Positions 1 through 8,012 of a stretch of DNA of 17,597 bases are shown here, piece by piece. The position numbers and the translations under genes are program-made. The notes under the pieces are model-generated. The model was not told where the DNA came from. It did not search any database and saw nothing but the letters and a program-made list of their open reading frames with translations. This DNA is from GCA-020356105 sp041602815 (GTDB lineage: Bacteria; Pseudomonadota; Alphaproteobacteria; UBA8366; JADFVY01): the NCBI GenBank assembly GCA_041602815.1, contig JBFIFO010000075.1:1-17597 (forward strand), written 5' to 3'. Numbering within the stretch: the first letter of the stretch is position 1; every line of letters starts with the position of its first letter.

Positions 1-105
1 GACTACACGCTGCGCGTCGCGTCGGTGGTGCGCGACTACGGCATGCGCGAGCGCGACGAGGCGCCGGCGGATTCGCGCAGCGTCCACGACGACGCGGCGG
101 TCTAG
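1..105 (+). CDS. C-terminal end of an unidentified protein (partial)
   Basis: An open frame enters from the left edge and stops with TAG at 103-105, giving 34 residues that end in DDAAV. The tail is charged and hydrophilic (repeated Arg, Asp and Glu), as expected for a disordered C-terminus. Too little is present to name a family. The stop lies 13 nt before the start of the ABC exporter at 119, on the same strand, so the two are probably co-transcribed. Confidence 0.6.
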   Translation, partial: DYTLRVASVVRDYGMRERDEAPADSRSVHDDAAV

Positions 106-118
106 GCGTCCGGCGACG

Positions 119-1963
119 ATGGCGCGGGAGTTCCGGGCGACGGCGTCCGCGACGGCGACGAAGGGCGGCGGCTGGTCGGGACTCGGCCGGCTGATGCGCC
201 TGCTGTGGCCGGCCGAAATGCCGGGGTTCAAGCTGCGCCTCGGGGCGACCATGGCGCTGCTGGCCGGCACCGCGCTGCTCAACGCGCTGGTGCCGCTGCT
301 GTTCGCGGGCCTGGTCGACAGCGTGGCCGCGCCCCAGCGGCAATGGGCCATCGCCGCCGGGGTGTTCGTCGGCGGCTATGTCGGACTGTACTGGATCACC
401 CGCATCCTCAACGAGGCGCGCTGGGCGCTGTTCGCGCCGATCGACCAGCGCCTGCAGCGCAATCTTGCGCTGCGCGCGATCGAGCACATGCACGGACTGT
501 CGATCCGCTTCCATCTCGCCCGCAAGCCGGGGCAGATCAGCCGGATCCTCGACAACGGCCTGCGCGGGTTGCGTGAGCTCCTGTTCGACGCCGTGTTCCT
601 GATCCTGCCGCTGGGCTCGGAGATCCTGTTCGTCACCGTGGTCATGCTCTTCGCCGTCGACCCGGTGTTCGCGGCGATTCTCGCGAGCGCGCTGGCCCTC
701 TACGGCATCGTCCTGGTGGCTGGCTCGAACCGGCTGCGCGTGCACCAGCGCCGCGCCGTCGAGACCGGCTCGCGCGCCCATGGCGAGGCGGTCGACAGCC
801 TCTTGAACTTCGAGGCGGTCAAACTGTTCGGCAACGAGGGGCACGTCGCCGCGCACTACGACCGCAGCCTCGGCGAGGTCGAGTCGCTGACCGTGCGCTC
901 GCTGACCTTCCGCAGCCTGCTCGGCATGGCGATGATGACGATCATCGCGGTGGCGATGGGCGCCATCCTGTGGCTCGCCGTCGGCCGCGTGCGCGCCGGC
1001 GCGATGAGCGTCGGAGAGCTGGTCCTCGTCAACGCCTACCTGCTGCAGCTGATCCGCCCGATGGAACGGCTCGGCAACCTGTACCGCTCGATCAAGCAGG
1101 CGCTGGTCGATCTCGAGCAGCTGCTGCACCTGATGGACGAGCGGCCGGAGGTCGTCGACCGGCCGGACGCGGTGCCGCTCGGCGACGGGCCCGGCGAGCT
1201 GACCTTCGAGAAGGTCTCGTTCCAGTACGGGCCGGGGCGCGGCGCCCTGCACGGCGTGTCGTTCACCGCCAGACCGGGCCGCACGCTGGCCATCGTCGGG
1301 CCGACCGGCGCCGGCAAGTCGACCCTCGCCCGGCTGCTGTTCCGCTTCTACGACGTCGAGCGCGGCGTCATCGCGATCGACGGGCAGGACATCCGGCAGG
1401 TGACGCAGGAGAGCCTGCGTCGCGCGCTCGCCGCAGTGCCGCAGGACACCGTGCTGTTCAACGATACGATCCGCGACAATATCCGGTTTGGCCGCCCCGG
1501 CGCCTCCGATGCCGACGTCGAGGAGGCGGCGCGCGCTGCCGAGCTGCACGACTTCATCACGGCGCTGCCGCAGGGCTACCGCACGATCGTCGGCGAGCGC
1601 GGCCTGAAGCTTTCCGGCGGCGAGAAGCAGCGCGTCGCGCTGGCGCGCTCGATCCTGCGGCGGCCGCGCATCGTGGTGCTCGACGAGGCGACCTCGTCCC
1701 TCGACAGCCGCACCGAGGCGACGGTGCAGCGCAATCTGTCCGGGCCGTTCGGCGGCAGCACGCGGATCATCATCGCACACCGGCTGTCGACCGTGGTCGA
1801 TGCGGACGAGATCATCGTGCTCGACCGCGGCCGCATCGTCGAGCGCGGCGACCATGCGTCACTCGTCGAACGCAGCGGATTCTACGCCGCGCTGTGGCGG
1901 GCCCAGTCGCAGGCCGCCGACTCCGAGACAGCGGAGCGCGACCTCCTCGCCGGCGGGATCTGA
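119..1963 (+). CDS. Atm1/HMT1-like ABC exporter, fused permease and ATPase
   Basis: A 614-residue half-transporter with an N-terminal six-helix exporter domain (about residues 40-330) and a C-terminal ATPase domain (about 360-600). It would dimerise in the inner membrane and export a substrate using ATP. Visible motifs are Walker A GPTGAGKS at 394-401, Q-loop Gln442, signature LSGGEKQ at 498-504, Walker B with Asp522-Glu523, and H-loop His554. The text VDSLLNFEAVKLFGNE (226-240) and GERGLKLSGGEKQRVALAR is characteristic of the Atm1/ABCB7/HMT1 branch, which exports glutathione-linked compounds or heavy-metal conjugates. TM5, around 262-282, reads LTFRSLLGMAMM and seems to lack the Asn-x-x-Gln glutathione contact I recall for true Atm1 proteins, so the substrate may differ. 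The ATG at 119 is used; its ribosome binding site is weak and translation may be coupled to the upstream gene. A convergent ABC gene begins 28 nt beyond the stop. Confidence 0.9.
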   Translation: MAREFRATASATATKGGGWSGLGRLMRLLWPAEMPGFKLRLGATMALLAGTALLNALVPLLFAGLVDSVAAPQRQWAIAAGVFVGGYVGLYWITRILNEARWALFAPIDQRLQRNLALRAIEHMHGLSIRFHLARKPGQISRILDNGLRGLRELLFDAVFLILPLGSEILFVTVVMLFAVDPVFAAILASALALYGIVLVAGSNRLRVHQRRAVETGSRAHGEAVDSLLNFEAVKLFGNEGHVAAHYDRSLGEVESLTVRSLTFRSLLGMAMMTIIAVAMGAILWLAVGRVRAGAMSVGELVLVNAYLLQLIRPMERLGNLYRSIKQALVDLEQLLHLMDERPEVVDRPDAVPLGDGPGELTFEKVSFQYGPGRGALHGVSFTARPGRTLAIVGPTGAGKSTLARLLFRFYDVERGVIAIDGQDIRQVTQESLRRALAAVPQDTVLFNDTIRDNIRFGRPGASDADVEEAARAAELHDFITALPQGYRTIVGERGLKLSGGEKQRVALARSILRRPRIVVLDEATSSLDSRTEATVQRNLSGPFGGSTRIIIAHRLSTVVDADEIIVLDRGRIVERGDHASLVERSGFYAALWRAQSQAADSETAERDLLAGGI

Positions 1964-1991
1964 ACCTTCCCGCATTGGTTTCCGGGATCGG

Positions 1992-3806
<1,815 letters not shown>

Positions 3807-3915
3807 GTAGGTCGGGTGGCGCAGGGTCTTGCTCCCTTTCCGCTGGGGTGCGGAAGGAATGCACATGCCGGCGCGCAAGGCAAGCGGCAAGCCACGGCCC
3901 GCCAGGCACCTCAGG

Positions 3916-4929
3916 TCATCGGCGTGCCGCGAGCCGGGCCGCCGACGGATCCGGTACCGTGGCGGCCGCTTTCACCGGCGGCAACGCCAGCCGGGCGACC
4001 ACCGAACGATGGTCCGATCCCGGGCCGGGGCCGGCCCGCACCTCGATCGGCACGCTCCCGGCCGGCAGCAGGACGTGATCGATCGGCAGGTCGATCGGCG
4101 GCGCCCACGCGACTGGCCGCAGTCGGAACGTGAACCGCAGGCCGCCGGCGACCGTCGTGTCGGTGGCTGATGCCATCCGCGCGACGGCGTGGCTCCACGG
4201 CGCCGCATTGAAATCGCCGGCCAGCAGGACCGGCCGGGGAATATCCGCAAGCTCGCCCTGCAGGCGGTCGATCTGCGCCGCCTGTCCGAAGGGATAGGGC
4301 CAGTGCAGGTGGACGGAGGCGACGCTGACCGGCCGGCCGGCGGCAACGACCCGGAGCCAGGCAAGGCCCCGCCCCTGTTCGCAGCCCGCGGATCCGCCCG
4401 GCGCTTTCGGCAGGCGCGAGAGCACGGCAACGGCACCAACCCGGCCGAACCGGCACCGCACGCGATACGGATAATCCTGTTCGAGGAGAGCAATCACTTG
4501 TGCGGTCCGGTCGGTGACCTCCTGCAACGTCACGACGTCTGCGTCCTCGCTGCGCACGAAATCGGCCACCGCCTGCGGCGTGCGGTTGCGGTACGACAGG
4601 TTGAGCTGGACCAGGACCAGCGACGGCGTCTGGCCGCCATTGCCGGCCGGACTCCAGAGCGGCAGCGCCGGCGCGAGCCCGATGAGCCCGGCGGCGGCCA
4701 CCAAGGCGGCGACGCCGGCTCGCCGCCAGCTCCGTGCCGCCAGTAGCAGCGCCGCGGCGAGCGCCAGCACGGCAGTCAGGTGAAACCGGAAATGGGCCAG
4801 CGAATCCGCCGCCGGCAGCCACGGTGCGAGAAATCCGGCGACGACGGCCAGGCCGACCAGCGCCGCCACGGCGGAAACCAGCTGCCTCAGAAATTTCGTG
4901 AACGCCAACGCCATGGCCCTCGCTTCCAT
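3916..4929 (-). CDS. membrane-anchored endonuclease/exonuclease/phosphatase-family protein
   Basis: A 337-residue protein. The first 95 residues hold about three hydrophobic segments (roughly 14-35, 50-65, 72-92), so the catalytic domain should be membrane-tethered, probably on the periplasmic side (inference). The rest matches the EEP fold shared by exonuclease III, DNase I and inositol-phosphate phosphatases: QLNLS with Asn110, LQEV with Glu137, VHLHWP with His207, AGDFNA with Asp239 and Asn241, IDHVL with Asp284-His285, and GSDHRS with Asp306-His307. All metal and catalytic residues of the family are present, so an active Mg-dependent phosphoesterase is expected; the substrate is unknown. 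A second in-frame ATG at 4914, preceded closely by GAGG, is an equally good start. The gene ends about 110 nt before the ABC start on the same strand. It is divergent from rpmE. Confidence 0.85.
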   Translation of the reverse strand: MEARAMALAFTKFLRQLVSAVAALVGLAVVAGFLAPWLPAADSLAHFRFHLTAVLALAAALLLAARSWRRAGVAALVAAAGLIGLAPALPLWSPAGNGGQTPSLVLVQLNLSYRNRTPQAVADFVRSEDADVVTLQEVTDRTAQVIALLEQDYPYRVRCRFGRVGAVAVLSRLPKAPGGSAGCEQGRGLAWLRVVAAGRPVSVASVHLHWPYPFGQAAQIDRLQGELADIPRPVLLAGDFNAAPWSHAVARMASATDTTVAGGLRFTFRLRPVAWAPPIDLPIDHVLLPAGSVPIEVRAGPGPGSDHRSVVARLALPPVKAAATVPDPSAARLAARR

Positions 4930-5017
4930 TGCCGTGCCGAACGGACTCTCTTCCGATACCGTTAAAATCTGGCAAAGCGATGGCCGCCCTGGGGCGCGGC
5001 GACGGCAACCCCCGGGC

Positions 5018-5046
5018 TTGCATTGGCGGCCCGTCTCCTGTATACA
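5018..5046 (+). promoter_or_regulatory. rpmE promoter
   Basis: A -35 TTGCAT at 5018-5023 and a -10 TATACA at 5041-5046 are separated by exactly 17 nt, a strong housekeeping-sigma match. Transcription would start near 5053 and leave a leader of only about 23 nt before the L31 ATG. Confidence 0.7.
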
Positions 5047-5075
5047 GCCGCGCTGTTTCGCATGAGGACCGAGCG

Positions 5076-5300
5076 ATGAAAGCGGACATCCATCCCGATT
5101 ACCACGAGATCACCGTCGAGATGACCGACGGGACGACGTACAAGACCCGCTCGACCTGGGGCAAGGCGGGCGACACGCTGAAGCTGGAGATCGACCCGAA
5201 ATCGCATCCCGCCTGGACCGGCGTGCACCGACTGGTGGATTCCGGCGGCCAGGTGGCGAAGTTCAACAAGCGCTTCCAGAGCTTCGGCCTGAAGAAATAG
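5076..5300 (+). CDS. rpmE: 50S ribosomal protein L31
   Basis: A 74-residue protein starting MKADIHPDYHEI and containing TYKTRSTWG, HPAWTG and FNKRF, which are diagnostic for bacterial L31. It lies at the intersubunit face of the 50S subunit. There is no cysteine at all, so this is the zinc-independent form commonly seen in alphaproteobacteria. The frame is open further upstream, but the ATG at 5076 gives the family length and has GAGGA at 5064-5068 at good spacing. The gene appears monocistronic, with its own promoter (5018-5046) and terminator (5343-5373). Confidence 0.97.
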   Translation: MKADIHPDYHEITVEMTDGTTYKTRSTWGKAGDTLKLEIDPKSHPAWTGVHRLVDSGGQVAKFNKRFQSFGLKK

Positions 5301-5306
5301 CAGCCC

Positions 5307-5327
5307 GGCCGGCGCGCGACGCCGGCC
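5307..5327 (+). other. GC-rich hairpin after rpmE
   Basis: GGCCGGCG (5307-5314) and CGCCGGCC (5320-5327) form a perfect 8-bp stem with a 5-nt loop just after the L31 stop. There is no T-tract, so it more likely protects the transcript end or assists the true terminator 16 nt downstream. Confidence 0.45.
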
Positions 5328-5342
5328 GCGGCCGCATCCGAC

Positions 5343-5373
5343 AAGCGGGCGTGCCATCGTGGCGCCCGCTTTT
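5343..5373 (+). terminator. rho-independent terminator of rpmE
   Basis: AGCGGGC (5344-5350) pairs with GCCCGCT (5364-5370). An inner GCCA/TGGC stem closes a TCG loop, and the hairpin is followed by TTTT. It lies between the convergent genes rpmE and rcdA and may also stop transcription from the opposite side, though the minus-strand T-tract is shorter. Confidence 0.8.
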
Positions 5374-5416
5374 GCGTTGCGGCACACCGTCCACGGGCGC
5401 CGCCCCGACCGGCGTC

Positions 5417-5857
5417 TCAGTTCTTTTTCGCGGGGTCGATGTACTGCATGTCGAGCCGCATGATGCGCTTGTACAGCTCGTAACTGCGGTCCATCAGGTC
5501 GGACAGCCCGTCCGGCAGATCGTCCATATCCTCGATCGTCCGCTTGAGGCAGACCTCATGCCCTTCGAGGCGGTACTTGTCCTCGACCAGCTCGGCCTCG
5601 TCGATCTCGCCTTCCTGGACGGCGCGCTGCGCCATCAGCCAGGCCATGACCTGGGTGAGGCGGGACGTCAGGCGCATCGTCTCCTTCGTCATCACGATCG
5701 CATCCGGCGGGTTTTCGCTGTACCGGAAGGCCGGTACATGGCGTTCGACATAGTTGCGCGCCTCGACCAGCAGGTCGAAGGCTTCCGCATAGGTGCCGTT
5801 GAAATAGAGTGGCGTTGCCGCGGGGTCCTGGCTCTTCTTTTCGCGCTCGTCGGTCAT
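5417..5857 (-). CDS. rcdA: RcdA-family (DUF1465) protease adaptor
   Basis: A 146-residue, mostly helical cytosolic protein. The block TKETMRLTSRLTQVMAWLMA, followed by QRAVQEGEI, is the hallmark of the DUF1465 family. Its Caulobacter member RcdA is an adaptor that helps ClpXP degrade the cell-cycle regulator CtrA and other substrates at the pole. The start MTDEREKK and the acidic/basic C-terminus (DPAKKN) fit the family. Placement beside rpmE on the convergent strand leaves it as a single-gene unit with its promoter at 5920-5948. Family assignment is firm; that it controls CtrA here is by analogy. Confidence 0.85.
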   Translation of the reverse strand: MTDEREKKSQDPAATPLYFNGTYAEAFDLLVEARNYVERHVPAFRYSENPPDAIVMTKETMRLTSRLTQVMAWLMAQRAVQEGEIDEAELVEDKYRLEGHEVCLKRTIEDMDDLPDGLSDLMDRSYELYKRIMRLDMQYIDPAKKN

Positions 5858-5919
5858 CCCGTGGTTCCTCTTGCCGATCCGCCGACGAACCGGTCACCGC
5901 CAGACCGTGTTAAGTCATT

Positions 5920-5948
5920 AATATACTTGATTTTTCAGCCGCACACAA
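5920..5948 (-). promoter_or_regulatory. rcdA promoter
   Basis: Read on the minus strand, -35 TTGTGT (5943-5948) and -10 TATATT (5920-5925) are separated by 17 nt. This lies about 60 nt upstream of the rcdA ATG. A GTTAACC motif at 5960-5966 lies just upstream of the -35. On the minus strand it reads TTAA-N7-GAAA, an imperfect CtrA-like arrangement. Confidence 0.55.
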
Positions 5949-5975
5949 ATTTCGCACCCGTTAACCATACGGCCC

Positions 5976-6003
5976 CTTGAAATCAAACGACAGTTTCTTA
6001 AAT
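5976..6003 (+). promoter_or_regulatory. RpoH (sigma-32) promoter of hsp20
   Basis: CTTG at 5976-5979 (within CCCCTTGAAA) is followed after 17 nt by CTTAAAT at 5997-6003. The alphaproteobacterial RpoH consensus is CTTG, 17-18 nt, CYTATNT, so the match is nearly complete with one mismatch. Transcription would start around 6010, exactly where the structured leader begins. Confidence 0.72.
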
Positions 6004-6011
6004 GCAACGGT

Positions 6012-6124
6012 GTTCCGATGCCGGATCCGGGTCGGAACGTAAGGAAGCCGGGAGTCGCCCGGCAGGGCCCAGCCATGGTGGTGGGTCCGAGACAACCATA
6101 TCGCTTGAGAAGGAGGATGTGGCT
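6012..6124 (+). promoter_or_regulatory. ROSE-type RNA thermometer in the hsp20 leader
   Basis: The leader folds as a chain of hairpins. Stem 1 is GTTCCGA (6012-6018) with TCGGAAC (6032-6038). Stem 2 is GCCGGG (6047-6052) with CCCGGC (6058-6063). Stem 3 is GGGCCC (6065-6070) with GGGTCC (6082-6087). The last hairpin holds the diagnostic ROSE signature: TCGCT (6101-6105) pairs with AGGA (6114-6117), leaving G6103 unpaired. The stem continues with CCATA (6096-6100) against TGTGG (6118-6122). This buries the AGGAGG ribosome binding site (6111-6116) at low temperature; heat would melt it. Pairings were made by eye. Confidence 0.82.
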
Positions 6125-6586
6125 ATGCGTACGACGTTTGATCTTTCCCCGTTCACCCGTTCGACGATCGGTTTCGACCGGATGTTCCGCCTGCTCGACA
6201 GCATGGCCGGGTCCGGCGAGACGCCGAGCTACCCGCCGTACAACATCGTCAAGACCGGCGAGGACCGGTACAGCATCACCGTTGCGGTTGCCGGTTTCGG
6301 TGAGGACGAGCTCGAGGTCAAGGTCCAGGACGGGCAGCTGACCATTGCCAGCGCACCCGAGAAGGCCGAGAAGGAGGATGTGTCCTACATCCATCGCGGC
6401 ATCGCCCGGCGCGCCTTCGAGCTGCGCTTCAGCCTCGCCGATTACATCGAGGTGACCGGCGCCAGCATGGACAACGGCATGCTGACGGTGGATCTGGTGC
6501 GCAACGTGCCGGAGGCCATGAAGCCGCGGACCATCGCCATCGGCAAGGGCAGCGGCCGCAAGGTGCTGACCGGCAAGGCTGCCTGA
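6125..6586 (+). CDS. Hsp20-family small heat-shock chaperone (IbpA-like)
   Basis: A 153-residue class-A small heat-shock protein, a cytosolic ATP-independent holdase that binds unfolding proteins and passes them to DnaK/ClpB. The alpha-crystallin domain runs from about 37 (YPPYNIVK) to 132. It includes YIHRGIARRAFELRF (88-102) and MDNGMLTVDLVRNVPE (115-130), typical of bacterial IbpA proteins. A C-terminal I-x-I motif is present as IAI at 137-139, the contact used for oligomer assembly. The frame is open back to 6002, but the ATG at 6125 is chosen because AGGAGG lies 8 nt upstream inside the thermometer and the protein then has family length. The gene has an RpoH promoter and a ROSE leader and looks monocistronic. 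Confidence 0.95.
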   Translation: MRTTFDLSPFTRSTIGFDRMFRLLDSMAGSGETPSYPPYNIVKTGEDRYSITVAVAGFGEDELEVKVQDGQLTIASAPEKAEKEDVSYIHRGIARRAFELRFSLADYIEVTGASMDNGMLTVDLVRNVPEAMKPRTIAIGKGSGRKVLTGKAA

Positions 6587-6614
6587 CGCCTCGACCGAAG
6601 CGGCGGCATTTTCG

Positions 6615-6640
6615 GGGGCGCGTCCATCCGGGCGCGCCCC
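6615..6640. terminator. hairpin terminator between hsp20 and the thioesterase
   Basis: GGGGCGCG (6615-6622) and CGCGCCCC (6633-6640) form an 8-bp GC stem with a 10-nt loop in the 60-nt gap between two convergent stops. There is no clear T-tract on either side, so it may work as a bidirectional but imperfect terminator. Confidence 0.55.
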
Positions 6641-6646
6641 ATCGAT

Positions 6647-7090
6647 TCACGCCGCTGTTCCTGCCAGCGGTGCCAGCGCTGCGCGGATCTCATCCGGCAC
6701 CGGCACCGGACGGCGGCTCGCCCGGTCCACCCAGACATGGACGAAGGTCCCGAGCGCGGCCGGTTCCTCTTCATCGCCGCGGAACAGGCCAATCTCATAG
6801 CGCACGCTGCTCCGGCCAAGCCGGGTGACCCGGACCCCGGCGTGGACCACGTCGGGAAACTGCAGCTGCTTGAGAAAGCGGCAGCTCGTCTCCGCCACGA
6901 CGCCGAAGGCCGGGCCATGGTGGATATCGAGGCCGCCGGCCGTGATCAGGTGGTGGTTCACCGCGGTGTCGAAATACGAATAGTAGGTCACGTTGTTGAC
7001 GTGGCCGTAGATGTCGTTGTCCATCCAGCGCGTCGGGATGGCCATGAAATGCGGGAATTTGGCCCGTCGGGGCAGGGTTTCATCCACCAT
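6647..7090 (-). CDS. hot-dog fold acyl-CoA thioesterase (4HBT/YbgC-like)
   Basis: A 147-residue single hot-dog domain. The signature TRWMDNDIYGHVNNVTYYSY (20-39) contains the family Asp (Asp24) and the GHVNN helix that binds acyl-CoA. FGVVAETSCRFLKQL (62-76) and GTFVHVWVDRASRRP (114-128) are the expected later strands. It would hydrolyse an acyl-CoA thioester in the cytoplasm, probably as a tetramer; chain length cannot be told. The frame is open to 7174, but the ATG at 7090 (MVDETLPRR) gives the usual family N-terminus. No strong ribosome binding site is visible before any candidate start. A possible promoter lies at 7300-7328, which gives a leader of about 200 nt that contains the hairpin at 7149-7172. 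Confidence 0.88.
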   Translation of the reverse strand: MVDETLPRRAKFPHFMAIPTRWMDNDIYGHVNNVTYYSYFDTAVNHHLITAGGLDIHHGPAFGVVAETSCRFLKQLQFPDVVHAGVRVTRLGRSSVRYEIGLFRGDEEEPAALGTFVHVWVDRASRRPVPVPDEIRAALAPLAGTAA

Positions 7091-7148
7091 GATCGGTCCG
7101 GAAGGCCGCACGAAGCGCCGCGGCATCGGTTGACGGTTCACAAACGAC

Positions 7149-7180
7149 GGGGCCGCCCGATGAGGCGGCCCCATTTCTTC
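7149..7180 (+). terminator. terminator-like hairpin, plus-strand direction
   Basis: GGGGCCGCC (7149-7157) pairs perfectly with GGCGGCCCC (7164-7172) across a 6-nt loop and is followed by ATTTCTTCTT. In the plus direction this has terminator form, but no plus-strand gene ends here. In the minus direction it would sit in the thioesterase leader. Confidence 0.5.
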
Positions 7181-7299
7181 TTAGCAGCTCTGACAGACAC
7201 GGATCGGAACCCGTCACGCGCAACTGGCCGTATCCTCAGGGAATTCCGACCTTGCCGGGCCGCTGGTCTGCCTACCTGTCCAACTTGCCCACGGCCGAC

Positions 7300-7328
7300 A
7301 AGTTAGCGCTAAATTTCTGCGCCGTCAA
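7300..7328 (-). promoter_or_regulatory. putative promoter toward the thioesterase
   Basis: On the minus strand, TTGACG (7323-7328) is followed after 17 nt by TAACTT (7300-7305). The -35 is a good match and the -10 is weak. It begins directly after the T-run of the upstream terminator and lies between the two arms of the inverted repeat. Confidence 0.4.
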
Positions 7329-7355
7329 AAAAAAATGAGCCGCGCGATGCGGCTC
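7327..7355 (-). terminator. rho-independent terminator, minus strand
   Basis: GAGCCGC (7337-7343) and GCGGCTC (7349-7355) form a 7-bp stem with a 5-nt loop. On the minus strand it is followed by nine T residues (A-run at 7327-7335). This is the cleanest intrinsic terminator in the window. It lies 225 nt downstream of the DUF1192 stop, so it ends either a long DUF1192 3' UTR or a separate small RNA. Confidence 0.85.
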
Positions 7356-7449
7356 AAGTTGGACAGGGAGGCATAAACGGGGGATCGAATACCCAGAGTA
7401 TGCTAACTAGGGGCCTCATAAGGGCATAGACACCTTAATGCAGCGCATA

Positions 7450-7464
7450 CTAACAAAAGGTTAA
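7450..7464 (-). promoter_or_regulatory. CtrA-like box
   Basis: On the minus strand the sequence reads TTAA-CCTTTTG-TTAG, one mismatch from the CtrA half-site pair TTAA-N7-TTAA. It points toward the terminator at 7327-7355. Binding is inferred from the motif only. Confidence 0.4.
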
Positions 7465-7579
7465 CGGAAGAACAGAATTCCGAAAAAAATTTCGAATTTT
7501 AGGTTTTTCTTGCGGCGCGACCCTGAAACCAAGGTTTTCTGCGGCGTATGACACCCCGGATTCGTGCGACGCCTTGCAA

Positions 7580-7762
7580 TTATTTCCGGAAAACCGACTC
7601 TGCGGCAGACCGGGCCGACTGTTTTTTGGCCATTTCGGCCCGCACGCGGGCGATTTCGCCCTCCAGCTCGCCGATATATTCCTCAAGTGCCTCTACCGAC
7701 ATTACTTCGAGATTCTTAAGATCGGGTTTCCGCTTTTGCGGTTGCAGATCGTCCTCGTCCAT
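7580..7762 (-). CDS. DUF1192-family small protein
   Basis: A 60-residue protein, MDEDDLQPQKRKPDLKNL then MSVEALEEYIGELEGEIARVRAEM. The middle matches the DUF1192 family, small alphaproteobacterial proteins with an LxxYIxxLxxEIxR helix. The helix, about residues 21-50, has coiled-coil character. No function is known to me. The frame is open far upstream (to 8209), but only the last 60 codons look like protein; the rest overlaps trcR antisense and has shadow composition. The ATG at 7762 has only a weak, distant GGGAG. It is divergent from trcR, with about 250 nt between them. Confidence 0.75.
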   Translation of the reverse strand: MDEDDLQPQKRKPDLKNLEVMSVEALEEYIGELEGEIARVRAEMAKKQSARSAAESVFRK

Positions 7763-7911
7763 GGGCTGCACGGGCTCCCGTCGTCGTCCGTCGTACCGGA
7801 AGTGTGGCGTTGGACGATCCGTGTCGCAAGCCCGTTGTGTCACTTGTACCAACGGGCGCAAACCTGCCGGGCTGTCCGACCCGGTAAATCCCCGGATTCG
7901 GCTCTGGACAA

Positions 7912-7941
7912 TTGCACGACGCGCGCCGTGCGTTATATAAG
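7912..7941 (+). promoter_or_regulatory. putative trcR promoter
   Basis: TTGCAC at 7912-7917 and TATATA at 7934-7939 are separated by 16 nt; TATAAG at 7936-7941 would give 18. Transcription would start near 7947 and give a leader of about 65 nt. Confidence 0.5.
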
Positions 7942-8012
7942 GCGTCAACACAGCGCAAGATCGACCCGCGACGGCATGCTGCCGGGCGCGGGACAACAAT
8001 CCCGGAGTAGGA

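Larger units (their letters stand above)
7267..7375. repeat. 21-bp inverted repeat flanking a 67-bp spacer
   Basis: The plus-strand arm at 7267-7287 begins TCTGCCTACCTGTCC. The minus-strand arm at 7375-7355 begins TATGCCTCCCTGTCC. The two agree at 19 of 21 positions, with the last 13 (CCTGTCCAACTTG or its equivalent) identical. The spacer holds the A-run and hairpin of the minus-strand terminator and the putative thioesterase promoter. Confidence 0.8.
7091..7579. other. gene-free, structure-rich intergenic region
   Basis: No convincing coding frame is seen over about 490 bp. From left to right it holds: a perfect GC hairpin with a T-rich tail (7149-7180), a 21-bp inverted repeat (7267-7287 and 7355-7375) flanking a promoter-like pair and a minus-strand terminator, a second inverted repeat AGTATGC/GCATACT (7397-7403 and 7445-7451), and a CtrA-like box (7450-7464). 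The sub-region 7430-7530 is much more AT-rich than the genes around it. Confidence 0.6.

Noticed and set aside
5910..5921. TTAA-N4-TTAA near the rcdA promoter as a CtrA site
   Set aside because: The spacing is 4, not 7, so it does not fit the CtrA arrangement.
7376..7400. T-arm-like sequence (GATCGAATACCC) suggesting a tRNA or permuted tmRNA
   Set aside because: The stem does not close to five pairs around a seven-base loop, no acceptor stem with CCA fits, and no tmRNA tag reading frame was found nearby.
7450..7686. 78-codon minus-strand frame overlapping DUF1192
   Set aside because: No family resemblance, overlaps the DUF1192 gene in another frame, and runs into AT-rich non-coding sequence.
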